64,000 bases of DNA from Verrucomicrobiota bacterium (GCA_017309115.1 JAFLEF010000022.1:46803-110802), one strand, 5' to 3'; positions 41,514 to 51,044 are shown, numbered from the stretch's first letter. Made by a program: numbers and translations. The notes: generated by a model not told the origin, from the letters alone.

Positions 41514-42228
41514 CTTGCATGCTGTAGATGCCCGGGGGGCGACCAACGACCCACTTGGCGGCGCGCAGGGCTCCCAGGGCGAAGGTGTCCCGACTGCTGG
41601 CCTTGTGGGTGAGTTCCACTCGTTCGCCGTTGGCGGCAAAGATCACGGTGTGATCCCCAACGACATCGCCCCCGCGCAGGGCGTGAATGCCAATCTCCCC
41701 GGCCGTACGTTCTCCGGTGATGCCTTGTCGGCCATGGCGAAGGGCTTCGGCCAACTGGAGCTGACGGACGTCGGCCAGGATCTCCAGCAGGGTGGTGGCA
41801 GTGCCACTCGGGGCGTCCTTCTTGAGCCGATGGTGCATTTCGACGACCTCCAGATCGAAGGAGGGTCCCAGGATTTCGGCCGCCTTGCGGGTGAGCCAGA
41901 AGAGCGTGTTAACGCCGGTGGAGTAATTGGACGCCCACACGATCGGAATCTGGGTGGCGGTCTCGCGAATGGCAGCCTTTTCGGCTTCGGAATGTCCGGT
42001 GGTGCCGATCACCAGGGCCCGTTGGTGTTGGGCGCACAGCCGGGCGACAGCCGGCGTGACTTCGTGGAAGGAGAATTCAATCACGGCGTCCCCGAGCGGG
42101 ATCACCGAGGAAAGGTCATCGCCCTGGTCGACCGCCCCGGTGACCTTCAGTTCCGGATCCCGGGAGGCGCCGCTCAGCAAAGCCTGCCCCATGCGGCCCT
42201 TGGCGCCGTTGATAATGAGTCGCGTCAT
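41494..42228 (-). CDS. dapB: 4-hydroxy-tetrahydrodipicolinate reductase
   Basis: 244 residues. NAD(P) motif IINGAKGRMGQALLSGASRD, VIEFSFHEVTPAVARLC, VIGTTGHSE, ASNYSTGVNTLFWL, the signature VVEMHHRLKKDAPSGTATTL (catalytic His pair and Lys) and the end DTFALGALRAAKWVVGRPPG followed by IYSMQDVLGL. It catalyses the second step of the lysine/diaminopimelate branch. Overlaps folK by 20 bases. dapA, normally adjacent, is about 640 bases upstream with a lipoprotein gene between them. Confidence 0.95.
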   Translation of the reverse strand: MTRLIINGAKGRMGQALLSGASRDPELKVTGAVDQGDDLSSVIPLGDAVIEFSFHEVTPAVARLCAQHQRALVIGTTGHSEAEKAAIRETATQIPIVWASNYSTGVNTLFWLTRKAAEILGPSFDLEVVEMHHRLKKDAPSGTATTLLEILADVRQLQLAEALRHGRQGITGERTAGEIGIHALRGGDVVGDHTVIFAANGERVELTHKASSRDTFALGALRAAKWVVGRPPGIYSMQDVLGLA

Positions 42229-42445
42229 GTGTGGTTTCCAGTATCAGCCCGGAGCCCGGGGCTAAAGGCGAATCCTCGCGGAATTGGGCTGATTCAGGCT
42301 GGGACTTGGGCCGCCGAAGTTAGGGAGAAGGAGTGATTTTCGGCCGGTCTGGGCCGGTCGTCCTTCTTTCCCGATGGTTGACGCCGGGGCGTTTTCAGTT
42401 GATTGCTTGTGCGTGCAAGGGACTCAAACCCCATCCTCCCGACCT

Positions 42446-42778
42446 ATGAAACTTACCTATTTTCTTCCTCTCGTTCTCGGTGCCGGATTGATCGCCGGGT
42501 GCAAATCCACCAGTTCGACGGCCGGTTCGTCTGCCAAATCGGCTTCGACCGAGGTGGCCAAGTCCGTCAGCACTCTCGACACCGCGGCGTTGGTGGCAGC
42601 CTTCCAGAATGCTGACACGGAAACCGTCAAGGTGGTGCAAGAGGTGGTTGCCTCGGTGAGCAAGAAGGATTGGTCGGGCGCGTCGGCAAAGCTGCAGAGC
42701 CTCCGAAGGATCCCGGGTCTGACCGGAGCCCAGGCCGATTCCGTGAAGGCGCTATTGGCAAGTCTGAGCTCCAAGTAA
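42446..42778 (+). CDS. Small lipoprotein
   Basis: 110 residues from ATG 42446: MKLTYFLPLVLGAGLIAGCK with lipobox LIAGC (Cys19), then a Ser/Ala/Thr-rich linker and a helical domain (DTAALVAAFQNADTETVKVV, QEVVASVSKKDWSGASAKLQ). Predicted to be anchored in the outer or inner membrane; function unknown. It ends just before a strong intrinsic terminator and sits between dapB (divergent) and dapA (convergent). Confidence 0.8.
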   Translation: MKLTYFLPLVLGAGLIAGCKSTSSTAGSSAKSASTEVAKSVSTLDTAALVAAFQNADTETVKVVQEVVASVSKKDWSGASAKLQSLRRIPGLTGAQADSVKALLASLSSK

Positions 42779-42801
42779 TCGAGCAGAGCGCCTGGAAACG
42801 A

Positions 42802-42836
42802 AACAACCCCGCCCAATGGGCGGGGTTGTTTTGTTT
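42802..42836 (+). terminator. Strong intrinsic terminator of the lipoprotein gene
   Basis: AACAACCCCGCCC-AAT-GGGCGGGGTTGTT forms a perfect 13-bp GC-rich stem with a 3-base loop, followed by TTGTTT. It is 24 bases after the lipoprotein stop and 30 bases before the dapA stop on the opposite strand. It is the clearest terminator in the window. Confidence 0.92.
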
Positions 42837-42865
42837 AGCGATGGGTGGCCCGAGCTGACTCGCGG

Positions 42866-43744
42866 TCAGGCCAGCATCCCCAGGTCCCGGAGCGTCTGGG
42901 CGATCACTTCCTTGGACTTCGCGCTCGGTCCGACCAGCGGCAGACGCACTTCCGGATCGATCTGACCGAGCAGGCCGAGTGCGGCTTTGACCGGCACCGG
43001 GTTGGACTCGATGAACAGATTTTTGAAAAGCGGATACAATTTGGCGTGCAGCCGGCGGGCTCCGCGCAAATCTCCGGCGAGAAAGCGTGAGACCATGTGA
43101 GTCACCGCCCGGGGGGCGATGTTGGACGCCACGCTGACCACTCCGGAAGCGCCTACCGATAGGAAGGGCAGGGTCAGAGAATCATCGCCGCTCAAAATCG
43201 TGAAGCGGGGCGGCAGGGCGGCGCGCAGTTGGCTGACCCGATCACAGGAACCGCCGGCTTCCTTGATTGACACAATAGTCGGGCAATCGGCGGCGAGACG
43301 GACGACGGTCTCGACTCCGATCTCGATGCCGCAGCGACCGGGAACGCTGTACAGCATGAGCGGCAGCCGGGTGCTTTGGGCGACCGCCTTGTAGTGCTCA
43401 TACAGGCCTTCTTGGCTGGGTTTGTTGTAGTAAGGCGCCACCTGCAGCGAGGCATCGGCGCCCGCGGCTTCAGCGCGTTGGGTCAGGTAGATGGCTTCTC
43501 GGGTGGAGTTGCCACCGGTGCCAGCAATGACCGGGATGCGTCCGGCCGCGACTTTCACGGCGAGCTCGATCACCCGGATGTGTTCGTCGTAGTCGAGCGT
43601 CGGGGATTCGCCAGTCGTCCCCACTGGGACAATGCCCGTGACGCCGCCTTTGATCTGGGCGCGAATCAGTCGGGTCAGCGCGGCCTCATCGACCTGACCC
43701 TGGCGGAATGGAGTGACAATCGCGGTAAAAGTGCCAGTAAACAT
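42866..43744 (-). CDS. dapA: 4-hydroxy-tetrahydrodipicolinate synthase
   Basis: 292 residues from ATG 43744. Family motifs: FTGTFTAIVTPFRQGQVDEA, IVPVGTTGESPTLDYDEH, VAPYYNKPSQEGLYEHYKAV, the Tyr-bearing LMLYSVPGRCGIEI, and Schiff-base Lys in IVSIKEAGGSCDRV. It condenses pyruvate with aspartate semialdehyde, the first step toward diaminopimelate and lysine. The usual LYNVPGRTG is LYSVPGRCG here, a mild change that keeps the Tyr. Its promoter lies in the 174 bases shared with the divergent Yip1-like gene. Confidence 0.95.
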   Translation of the reverse strand: MFTGTFTAIVTPFRQGQVDEAALTRLIRAQIKGGVTGIVPVGTTGESPTLDYDEHIRVIELAVKVAAGRIPVIAGTGGNSTREAIYLTQRAEAAGADASLQVAPYYNKPSQEGLYEHYKAVAQSTRLPLMLYSVPGRCGIEIGVETVVRLAADCPTIVSIKEAGGSCDRVSQLRAALPPRFTILSGDDSLTLPFLSVGASGVVSVASNIAPRAVTHMVSRFLAGDLRGARRLHAKLYPLFKNLFIESNPVPVKAALGLLGQIDPEVRLPLVGPSAKSKEVIAQTLRDLGMLA

Positions 43745-43917
43745 GTGCGAAACGCGCGCAGCCTTCGCGAAAGTGTGGTGGGAAGGGAAGGGTTTTCTGG
43801 ACGGGGCGGGAAGTCGTTTGCTTACCGATCGTGTCGAGAAATGAAGGTGAGGCGAACCGACGCGGGTTCCGTAACTTGACGCTTCTGAGCCAAAGCTCCC
43901 ACGATAGGACAGTTGCC

Positions 43918-44685
43918 ATGGACCCTGAACCACTTCCTGCAGCGGCACCCACCACGACTTTGCCAGCGCGAATGATCAACATTCTAGTTTCGCCTGGGGA
44001 GGTCTACGAGGAGGTCCGGGCGTCATCCTACAAGGGGGAGAACTGGCATATTCCTTTGTTTCTGGGGGCACTCGTGGCGGTGCTTTTCGTGCTGGTGGCC
44101 TTTGCTCAACCCGCCGTGGTCAACAATATGATCGAGGCGCAGATCAAGGCGATGGATCAACAGGTGGCGGCGGGCAAGATGACCGCCGCCCAAGCGGACA
44201 CCGCGCGGGATCAGATGGAGAAGCTTCGGCCGATGATGGCGAACCTGGGCCGGATCTTTGGAAGTGTGGGCGCGGTCATTGCGACGTTTGCCTTCGCCTT
44301 CGTGGCGGCGTTCATTCTTTGGCTTCTGGCCCGCTACACCCTGGGAACGCCGGTGGGTTATTGGAGATGCATGGAGTTGGTGGGGCTGACCCAGGCGATC
44401 GGTATTCTGGGGACTATTCTGACGCTGTTCGTGGTGGTCTATCGAGGTTCCCTGAACAGCAACCTCAGTCCGGCGATGTTGGTTCCGGGTCTGGAGGAAG
44501 GATCGGTGGTGTTCGGTCTTCTCAGTCTTTTGAACCCGGTTTATCTCTGGTCGGCGGCGGTTCTGGCTTTGGGACTGGCCATCCTGACGGGCCGGAGCTG
44601 GGGCGCGGTGGCGGCCCGCTTGTTCGGCGTCTATGCCGTTGTGAGCTTACTGGGCGTGCTCTTGGGACGGATGATTCAAGGCTGA
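43918..44685 (+). CDS. Yip1-family membrane protein
   Basis: 255 residues. N-terminal Pro/Ala-rich start, then MINILVSPGEVYEEVRASSY, the conserved Yip1/YIPF entry, followed by five hydrophobic segments (LFLGALVAVLFVLVAFA; VIATFAFAFVAAFILWLLAR; ILGTILTLFVVVYR; VYLWSAAVLALGLAILTG; LFGVYAVVSLLGVLLG). A charged cytoplasmic loop carries QAQ/KAMDQQVAAGKMTAAQAD. Bacterial Yip1-like proteins have no firm function. It precedes the efflux operon by 60 bases on the same strand, so it may be its first gene. Confidence 0.75.
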   Translation: MDPEPLPAAAPTTTLPARMINILVSPGEVYEEVRASSYKGENWHIPLFLGALVAVLFVLVAFAQPAVVNNMIEAQIKAMDQQVAAGKMTAAQADTARDQMEKLRPMMANLGRIFGSVGAVIATFAFAFVAAFILWLLARYTLGTPVGYWRCMELVGLTQAIGILGTILTLFVVVYRGSLNSNLSPAMLVPGLEEGSVVFGLLSLLNPVYLWSAAVLALGLAILTGRSWGAVAARLFGVYAVVSLLGVLLGRMIQG

Positions 44686-44745
44686 ATCTGACCGATCAAC
44701 TTTTCCGAAACCGGCGGCTGTCTCCGGTGTCTTGAAGGGGTCATC

Positions 44746-46062
44746 ATGGCGAATGGAAAAAAGAAAACTGGGCGCAAGATACTGATCCTGAGCCTGATCG
44801 TGCTGGTCGTCGCGGGGGGCGGGACGGCTGCCTTTCTAAAAAAACGAAAGCCCATTCTGACGGTACAGACCGAACCGGTGACGCGGCGGAGTCTGACTGA
44901 GATTGTGACAGCCACCGGCAAGATTCAACCGGTGCTCCAGGTGAAGATCAGTCCGGAGGTGGCGGGCGAGATCATTGAACTGCCGGTCAAAGAGGGGCAG
45001 TCGGTTAAGAAGGGGGATCTGTTGGTGCGAATCCGGCCGGACTTCTACGAGGCCGCCCGCAACTCGGCGGAAGCCACCTTCCGGTCGGCGGAAGCGGATT
45101 GGGCGACGGCCAAGGCGGAATTGGCCCAGACCAAACTGGAATTGGGCCGAGTGAGTGAGCTGTTCGAAAAGAAGATCGTGGGTGAGGCGGAGTTCGATGC
45201 CGCCAAGACCGCGTTGCAGGTTCGGACTGCCCAAGCCCAGGCCGCCCAGCATCGGGTCGATAATGCCAAATCGTCCGTGCGCCGGGCCGAAGAGGATCTG
45301 CTGAAGTGTACGATCAACAGTCCAATCGATGGCACGGTCGCAAAACTAAACTCCGAGGCGGGCGAACGAGTGGTGGGAACCGGTATGATGGCCGGCACAG
45401 AAATCATGGTGGTGGCGGACCTTGCCGACATGGAGGCTCGGGTGGAGGTGGGCGAAATCGATGTGCCGCTGGTGAAGGTGGGGCAGTTGGCCAAGCTCGA
45501 TGTGGACTCCTTTCGCAATCAGAAGTTCGCCGGAAAAATCACGCAGATCGCCAATTCGGCCAAAACATCGGCGGCTGGCGCCCAGCAGGACGCGACCAAG
45601 TTTGAAGTCCGGATTCGGGTGTTGGATCGCGAACGATTCCTTCCTGGCATGTCGGTGACGGCGGACATCGAGACCCGTTATCGGACCAATGTTTTGACCG
45701 TGCCAATTCAGTCGGTGACCGCCCGTCTGCCCAAGGGGACGCCGAAACCCGACGCCAAGGTGGCGGCAAAGGAAAAGGAAGAGCAGAAAGAGATGCAGGA
45801 GTTCGCCGAGCTCGCGGCCAAGAAGAAGGACAAGGCGGAGAAACTCGACGTGGTCTTCAGTGTTCTGGATTCCAAGGCAGTGATGCTGCCGGTGAAACGC
45901 GGGATCAGCGACGATGCGTTCTTCGAAATTGTGGAGGGAGTGACAGAGGGTCAGCCCGTGGTCACCGGCAGCTACAAGGCCATCGCCCGGGAACTCGAGG
46001 ATGGGATGGTGGTCAAGGTGGACAACAAACCCAAAGCAACGACGACCGCCTCCAAGCCGTAA
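44746..46062 (+). CDS. MacA-like periplasmic adaptor (membrane fusion protein)
   Basis: 438 residues. N-terminal membrane anchor ([20 protein letters not shown]), a split lipoyl/barrel-sandwich domain ([20 protein letters not shown] ... [20 protein letters not shown]), a coiled-coil hairpin (about 100-190, [20 protein letters not shown]), a beta-barrel ([20 protein letters not shown]) and a membrane-proximal domain with a long Lys/Glu-rich insertion ([20 protein letters not shown], about 345-370) that is unusual. It would couple the ABC permeases to an outer-membrane channel; none is in the window. A GAAGGGG ribosome site precedes it. Confidence 0.88.
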   Translation: MANGKKKTGRKILILSLIVLVVAGGGTAAFLKKRKPILTVQTEPVTRRSLTEIVTATGKIQPVLQVKISPEVAGEIIELPVKEGQSVKKGDLLVRIRPDFYEAARNSAEATFRSAEADWATAKAELAQTKLELGRVSELFEKKIVGEAEFDAAKTALQVRTAQAQAAQHRVDNAKSSVRRAEEDLLKCTINSPIDGTVAKLNSEAGERVVGTGMMAGTEIMVVADLADMEARVEVGEIDVPLVKVGQLAKLDVDSFRNQKFAGKITQIANSAKTSAAGAQQDATKFEVRIRVLDRERFLPGMSVTADIETRYRTNVLTVPIQSVTARLPKGTPKPDAKVAAKEKEEQKEMQEFAELAAKKKDKAEKLDVVFSVLDSKAVMLPVKRGISDDAFFEIVEGVTEGQPVVTGSYKAIARELEDGMVVKVDNKPKATTTASKP

Positions 46063-46093
46063 CTTCGGCCCGGTATCCCGCCTGAACCGACCC

Positions 46094-46831
46094 ATGTCCC
46101 TGATCCGAATTCGCAATCTGACCCGCCATTACGTGATGGGTGTGGAAACGGTGCACGCCCTGCGCGGTGTTTCCCTCGACATCTCCAAAGGGGAATACAT
46201 CGCCATCATGGGCCCCTCCGGTTCGGGCAAGTCGACGCTTATGAACCTGCTGGGCTGTTTGGACACGCCCAATAGCGGAAGCTACGAACTCAATGGGACC
46301 AACGTGGCCGACATGGACGACAACGCTCTGGCCGAGGTTCGTAACCGGGAGATCGGCTTTGTCTTCCAGAGCTTCAATTTGCTCGCCCGCTCCGACTCGT
46401 TGCACAACGTCGAGTTGCCGCTGATTTACGCAGGTGTGCCGTATGAGGATCGCCGGGAGCGCGCCCGGCAGGCTCTGGCGAATGTCGGTTTGGCCGAACG
46501 AATGCACCACAAACCCAACGAACTGTCCGGCGGTCAGCGACAACGCGTCGCCGTGGCCCGGGCGTTGGTGAATGATCCCAGCATCGTTCTCGCCGACGAA
46601 CCAACCGGCAATCTGGATTCCCGCACCGGCGAGGAAATCCTCAGTCTGTTCGAGCAACTGTCCCGTCGGGGTAACACCATCATTGTGGTCACCCACGAGG
46701 AGGATGTCGCGCAGCACGCCCGCCGAATCATTCGGATTCGCGACGGCCTGATTGCGGCGGATGAGGTCAACCCGAATCCCCGGGCGGCCCGTTTGGTGGG
46801 CGCGGCTGAACGTGTTCCGGCACCCGCATGA
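46094..46831 (+). CDS. ABC transporter ATP-binding protein (MacB/LolD type)
   Basis: 245 residues from ATG 46094. Walker [22 protein letters not shown]-loop [20 protein letters not shown], signature [20 protein letters not shown], Walker [21 protein letters not shown] and H-switch [20 protein letters not shown]. The sequence is typical of the MacB/LolD/FtsE clade that powers mechanotransmission exporters. The stop overlaps the next permease start by 4 bases. Confidence 0.93.
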   Translation: MSLIRIRNLTRHYVMGVETVHALRGVSLDISKGEYIAIMGPSGSGKSTLMNLLGCLDTPNSGSYELNGTNVADMDDNALAEVRNREIGFVFQSFNLLARSDSLHNVELPLIYAGVPYEDRRERARQALANVGLAERMHHKPNELSGGQRQRVAVARALVNDPSIVLADEPTGNLDSRTGEEILSLFEQLSRRGNTIIVVTHEEDVAQHARRIIRIRDGLIAADEVNPNPRAARLVGAAERVPAPA

Positions 46832-48054
46832 GCCTGTTGCTCGAATTCAAGGAAGCTGTGCTGATTGCCTGGGCGGCGCTCCGGGCAAACAAGCTGCGTT
46901 CCGCGCTGACTACCTTGGGAATCGTCATCGGCATCGTCACGGTGACGTTGATGGGCAGCGCCATCGCCGGGCTGAACACGGCCTTCAAGAAAAGCATTTC
47001 GGGCATCGGAGCCGACGTTCTCTACGTGCAGCGCTTTGGCTGGTTCATGGGGGAGGCCGAGTGGCGGGCGAGCCGAAATCGGCGGCCTCTGACCCTTCAG
47101 CATGGGCGCGATATTGAGCGGCTTTCGGAATTTGCCCAGGCGGTCAGCGTGGAGAGCAACGGACAGGGCACGGTGGAATTTGAGCGCCGCAAGGCCAAGG
47201 GGGTTTGGATCGCGGGGAACAATGAGCAGAGCCTGGAGGTTCGCGGACTTGCCCTGACGGCCGGACGTTGGTTGTCGGGGTCCGATGTACAGAGCGGACG
47301 GGCAGTCTGCGTGATCGGCGCGTACCTGGCGGAGCGCTTCTTTCCGTTCGGTGGGGCGATTGGCAGCAAGGTCAAAATCAACGAGGTGCCGTACGAAGTG
47401 GTGGGCATTCTGGAGAAGCAGGGCTCGTTCTTCGACGGGTCCAACATGGACAACCAGATCGTCATACCGATCACCCGGTTTACCGACAACTTCACCCGTT
47501 GGCCGGATTTGGTGTTGGCGGTGAAGGTGCGGGATCCGGCGCAAATCGACGATGCCAAGGAGGAGGTCAACGGCATCATGCGGAAGGTGCGGCGGTTGGC
47601 GCCAGATCAAGACAATGATTTTGCGATCAACCAACAGGATGCCCTGGTCGCGTTCTTCAACCGGGTGGGCGGAACGATCGCGTTGGTCGGACTCTTCATC
47701 ACGAGCCTGTCGCTGTTCGTCGGCGGAATTGGCATCATGAACATCATGTTCGTGAGCGTGGCCGAACGCACCAAGGAGATCGGTATTCGCAAGGCGATTG
47801 GCGCCAAGCGGCGGACCATCCTGGTGCAATTCCTGGTCGAAGCGGCAACGATCACTCTCCTCGCAGGTCTGGTGGGGCTGATGATTGCCTGGCCGCTGAC
47901 GCTGGTGATCAATGAGTTTCTCGCCGCGACCATGCCGTGGTGGTTGGTCGGAGTGGCGCTGGTGGTGTCGGTGATGACCGGAATCGTCAGCGGCTTCATT
48001 CCCGCGTGGCGGGCGGCCCGGATGGATCCCGTGGATGCCTTGCGCGCCGAGTAA
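46828..48054 (+). CDS. MacB/FtsX-type ABC permease 1
   Basis: 408 residues. One N-terminal membrane helix ([20 protein letters not shown]), a large periplasmic MacB_PCD domain (about 55-265) and three C-terminal helices carrying the FtsX domain: [40 protein letters not shown]. Length is right for the permease half of MacB. With the following, related permease it probably forms a heterodimer on the shared ATPase. Confidence 0.9.
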   Translation: MSLLLEFKEAVLIAWAALRANKLRSALTTLGIVIGIVTVTLMGSAIAGLNTAFKKSISGIGADVLYVQRFGWFMGEAEWRASRNRRPLTLQHGRDIERLSEFAQAVSVESNGQGTVEFERRKAKGVWIAGNNEQSLEVRGLALTAGRWLSGSDVQSGRAVCVIGAYLAERFFPFGGAIGSKVKINEVPYEVVGILEKQGSFFDGSNMDNQIVIPITRFTDNFTRWPDLVLAVKVRDPAQIDDAKEEVNGIMRKVRRLAPDQDNDFAINQQDALVAFFNRVGGTIALVGLFITSLSLFVGGIGIMNIMFVSVAERTKEIGIRKAIGAKRRTILVQFLVEAATITLLAGLVGLMIAWPLTLVINEFLAATMPWWLVGVALVVSVMTGIVSGFIPAWRAARMDPVDALRAE

Positions 48055-48074
48055 CGATCCGAGACGAGCACGAC

Positions 48075-49331
48075 ATGCGTTCCCAGATTCAACTGATGGC
48101 GGAGGTTCGCGAGGCGTTCGGCATGGCCCTCAACGCCATTGGCACGCACAAGCTCCGCTCGTCGCTGACCCTGCTGGGCATCCTGATCGGCGTCTTCAGC
48201 ATCATCGTGGTCGCGACGGCCATTGAGGCGTTGCAGGGCAACATCGAGAAAGAGATGTCGCAGTTGGGCAGTCACACGTTTCAGGTGCAGCGCTTCCCGG
48301 CAATCCAGGTCGAGGACGACATGGAATCAGTGGAAAAGTATCTCCGCCGAAAAAGGTTTTATCTGTCGACGGCCCGGCAGTTGGAGGAGCGCTCGACGCT
48401 CGCCAAACACGTCGGGGTTACCGCCGAGGTGGATCAGGGCGAAGTCTTCTCACTCTACGCCAAGACCGCACCCACCGTCTCCTATCGGGGAATGTCCCCG
48501 TCCGCCTTTGAAACCCGCAATCTCGTGGTGGCCGAGGGCCGGGCTTTGTCGGAAACCGATATGGAGTCCGCCCGCTATGTCACGGTCCTGGGCGCCGATC
48601 TGGCCAAGAAGCTGTTTCCGTTTGGTTCGCCGCTGGGCAAGTGGGTTCAATTTCGCGGCGTGAAGTACACGGTCGTTGGGGTGCTGGAGGCCAAGGGCAG
48701 CATCTTCGGGCAAAGTCAGGACAACTTCATGTCGGTGCCGATCACCACGGTTCTGAATCGCTACGGACGCGAGACGTCGCTGTCCATCCAAGTTCAGTCG
48801 CCCAGTCAGGAGGCGTTTGACGACGTGGTGGAACAGACGCGCGGGGTGCTGCGGACCCTACGAAAAACGCCCCCGGGCGAGGAAGATGACTTCGAAATCG
48901 TGTCCAACGATTCCCTCATCAATCAGTTTCGATCCATCACGCTGGCGGTCCGGGCGGGCGCGGGAATCATTAGCAGCATCGCCCTAGTTGCGGCCGGGAT
49001 CGGCATCATGAACATCATGCTGGTGAGCGTGACCGAGCGGACCCGGGAGATCGGCATTCGCCGGGCGATTGGCGCCAAGAAACGAAACATTATGACCCAA
49101 TTCATCATGGAAGCCGTCGTGCTTTCCGAGATCGGCGGAATTCTGGGCGTTTTGCTCGGCATTGGGGCGGGCAATCTAGCGGCGGCGATGCTGCTGACCC
49201 CGCCGGTGTTCCCGTGGGATTGGGCGCTGATCGGGCTCGGAGTGTGTTCGGTGGTCGGAGTGGTCTTCGGAACCTATCCGGCCTGGAAGGCAGCCAACCT
49301 CGATCCCATCGAATCGCTCCGCTACGAGTAG
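48075..49331 (+). CDS. MacB/FtsX-type ABC permease 2
   Basis: 418 residues from ATG 48075, 20 bases after permease 1. Same plan as its neighbour: HKLRSSLTLLGILIGVFSII, periplasmic domain with an insert (AIQVEDDMESVEKYLRRKRF), then IGIMNIMLVSVTERTREIGI, RRAIGAKKRNIMTQFIMEAV and the end YPAWKAANLDPIESLRYE. The two permeases are clearly homologous but diverged, pointing to an old tandem duplication. A CGCAGATT element follows directly. Confidence 0.9.
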   Translation: MRSQIQLMAEVREAFGMALNAIGTHKLRSSLTLLGILIGVFSIIVVATAIEALQGNIEKEMSQLGSHTFQVQRFPAIQVEDDMESVEKYLRRKRFYLSTARQLEERSTLAKHVGVTAEVDQGEVFSLYAKTAPTVSYRGMSPSAFETRNLVVAEGRALSETDMESARYVTVLGADLAKKLFPFGSPLGKWVQFRGVKYTVVGVLEAKGSIFGQSQDNFMSVPITTVLNRYGRETSLSIQVQSPSQEAFDDVVEQTRGVLRTLRKTPPGEEDDFEIVSNDSLINQFRSITLAVRAGAGIISSIALVAAGIGIMNIMLVSVTERTREIGIRRAIGAKKRNIMTQFIMEAVVLSEIGGILGVLLGIGAGNLAAAMLLTPPVFPWDWALIGLGVCSVVGVVFGTYPAWKAANLDPIESLRYE

Positions 49332-49365
49332 GCGGGGTGTAAGGCTCCAGCTGGAGGCTGCACGC

Positions 49366-49512
49366 AACGGAGGTGAACCGCAGATTAAACACAGATTCAC
49401 GCAGATTTCTCCCAGCAGAAAGAGCGTATCTGGCCGGTCCTTACTAACCGCTCAGCCAGTACGTCCCCTGACCCCGAACTCCCTAAAGCCCCAAGAATCC
49501 TGCGCGAATCTA
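49366..49512. repeat. CGCAGATT element copy B, left part (element split by an inserted gene)
   Basis: Left arm GGAGGTGAACCGCAGATTAA then ACACAGATTCACGCAGATTT, core ACGTCCCCTGACCCCGAACT (49461-49480), and the first half of the right arm AATCCTGCGCGAATCT. The other half appears only at 50140-50172, after the inserted gene. Confidence 0.72.
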
Positions 49513-49521
49513 GTTAGGATT

Positions 49522-50094
49522 TCAAATGATGATCGGCTTTCCCGCGTTTAGACCCTTGAATTTCTGCGCCACCATTCCCGCCCAGGTCTCCACGCCGACG
49601 ACCATCAAGGGACCCATTTGGGGACCATAGCCAAAACGAATGTCGCTAAAATAAATCCCTCGCTGAAGAGGTTCATTGATTCCCTGAAAGCGATCTCCAC
49701 CCGCGGGACTCCCCCAGACGGATTTATGTTGCTGGCAAACTGAACAATATTCCTCGAATTTGTATGCCACCGACCGAACGATTCGCAAAATATTGCTAGA
49801 TTGCAGCACAACATATCGCTCTGAGGATTTCAGCGTGCCAAACGTCAGTCCAGATAATGTCTGTGCTTTGAGCCAGTCTTCCAGTTGTGCAGAGATCAAA
49901 AAGTCACCATCGTACGTTCGACACAAGTCGTAATAAGTGCGAGGCGGCTTGTAGTGCGGGTTGATCGCATGGTAGTCGATGCGCTGGCCGCATGCGTCGC
50001 AAAGCACTCCAGCTGGCGGTGTTCCTTGAATCTTCGGATCGGCCCACATGTAGGTCTTGTTTTCAGCCGGCCAAGCGTTGTAACCGATGATCAT
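49522..50094 (-). CDS. Double-CxxC protein of unknown function, low GC, inserted in a repeat element
   Basis: 190 residues from MIIGYNAWPAENKTYMWADP. Two cysteine pairs (LCDACGQRIDYH and YCSVCQQHKSVW) could bind zinc; other marked pieces are HYKPPRTYYDLCRTYDGDFL, RGIYFSDIRFGYGPQMGPLM. No signal peptide or membrane segment. The pattern recalls double-CxxCG proteins found as toxin-immunity factors in Myxococcus, but I cannot confirm that. The gene is visibly more A/T-rich than its surroundings and lies between the two halves of a CGCAGATT element, a sign of recent acquisition. Confidence 0.7.
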   Translation of the reverse strand: MIIGYNAWPAENKTYMWADPKIQGTPPAGVLCDACGQRIDYHAINPHYKPPRTYYDLCRTYDGDFLISAQLEDWLKAQTLSGLTFGTLKSSERYVVLQSSNILRIVRSVAYKFEEYCSVCQQHKSVWGSPAGGDRFQGINEPLQRGIYFSDIRFGYGPQMGPLMVVGVETWAGMVAQKFKGLNAGKPIII

Positions 50095-50139
50095 TCTAGA
50101 TCTGGGTGCTGATTGAAGAATCATCCGCAGCTTCTTGGT

Positions 50140-50172
50140 ATTCCATCTGCGGTTCCAACTGCTTCGCTCTGG
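50140..50172. repeat. CGCAGATT element copy B, right end
   Basis: ATTCCATCTGCGGTTCCAAC followed by TGCTTCGCTCTGG matches the right end of copy A at 31958-31990 (ATTCCAATCTGCGGTTCCAA, CTGCCTCGGTCTGG). It completes the element begun at 49366 about 627 bases earlier. Confidence 0.68.
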
Positions 50173-50208
50173 CTGAGAGTTAAGCGGGAAGCGTTCCGAG
50201 GGTGGCGA

Positions 50209-50670
50209 TCAGCGGGAAAGATCCGGCTGATAAAGCACCGAGAATTGATGCCGACGGAGGGCGTCTTCGGCGACTTCCTGGTCTTCGATGCTGATGATCA
50301 ATCCGGACTTGTCGCGGGGTCGCGTGAGGAACGGATAGACGTAGTGAATGTTCAACTCGGCCTCGAGCAGGGCGTGAAGCACATCCTTCAAGCGCCCTTC
50401 GCCCTCCACCTCCACCGCGAGCACTCGCGTCTCCGAAAAAGGAAAGGCGTGTTCCGCCAGCAGGTCGCGGGCGCGGTCCGGATCATCCACCACGAACCGG
50501 AGAATGGTGCTGTCGGTCGTGTCCAGCACCGTCAGGGCGAGAATATGCACCTCGCGCTCGGCGAGCCGGCAGGTGACTTCATGTAATCGGCCCAGTCGAT
50601 TGGGCAGGAATACGCTGAACTGACTGATGGGTTCAGCGTCGCGTTCGCGCGCCGTGGTGGTTGACGACAT
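50209..50670 (-). CDS. ACT-domain protein
   Basis: 153 residues made of two ACT-like units: SQFSVFLPNRLGRLHEVTCR with LAEREVHILALTVLDTTDST, and FSETRVLAVEVEGEGRLKDV with LHALLEAELNIHYVYPFLTR. ACT domains bind small ligands, often amino acids, and regulate enzymes or transcription. Stand-alone double-ACT proteins of this size occur in Verrucomicrobia and Planctomycetes without a known target. Confidence 0.8.
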   Translation of the reverse strand: MSSTTTARERDAEPISQFSVFLPNRLGRLHEVTCRLAEREVHILALTVLDTTDSTILRFVVDDPDRARDLLAEHAFPFSETRVLAVEVEGEGRLKDVLHALLEAELNIHYVYPFLTRPRDKSGLIISIEDQEVAEDALRRHQFSVLYQPDLSR

Positions 50671-50738
50671 GGCCGGAAGTATCGCGAGGAGCCCGCGGGC
50701 GGCAAGATTGGGTCTGGGGTGTTCTTGGCGGGGTGCCG

Positions 50739-51044
50739 TCAGGAGGCCGACGTGGCCACCGGCGCCATGTTCAGACTTCGGGCTGAGAGATACGTGTCCC
50801 AGCCGTTGTCGGCGGGAACCACCGGGAACAGGTCGAACGTGACTTCCGGCCAGTCCGCTGTGTAGCGCAGAATGGCCTTCGCGTCATCCGTCTCAAAATG
50901 AACGATGGCTCGTCCTCCCTGGGCGTCGAGGTAGCTCTGCACATTGAGGAACTGGGGTGGATACCGGTAATTGCGGCGGCGCGAAGCCAGTTCGCTCATC
51001 AGTCGGTTGTCTTTGGGGAAGGTAGCGACAGCGATGTAGTGCAT
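50739..51044 (-). CDS. Small uncharacterised protein (DUF3303-like)
   Basis: About 101 residues from MHYIAVATFPKDNRLMSELA. The order is a beta-alpha-beta ferredoxin-like pattern (RAIVHFETDDAKAILRYTAD, then WPEVTFDLFPVVPADNGWDT) similar to small dimeric alpha/beta-barrel proteins such as DUF3303. No catalytic residues stand out. It is 68 bases upstream of the ACT-domain gene on the same strand. Confidence 0.6.
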   Translation of the reverse strand: MHYIAVATFPKDNRLMSELASRRRNYRYPPQFLNVQSYLDAQGGRAIVHFETDDAKAILRYTADWPEVTFDLFPVVPADNGWDTYLSARSLNMAPVATSAS

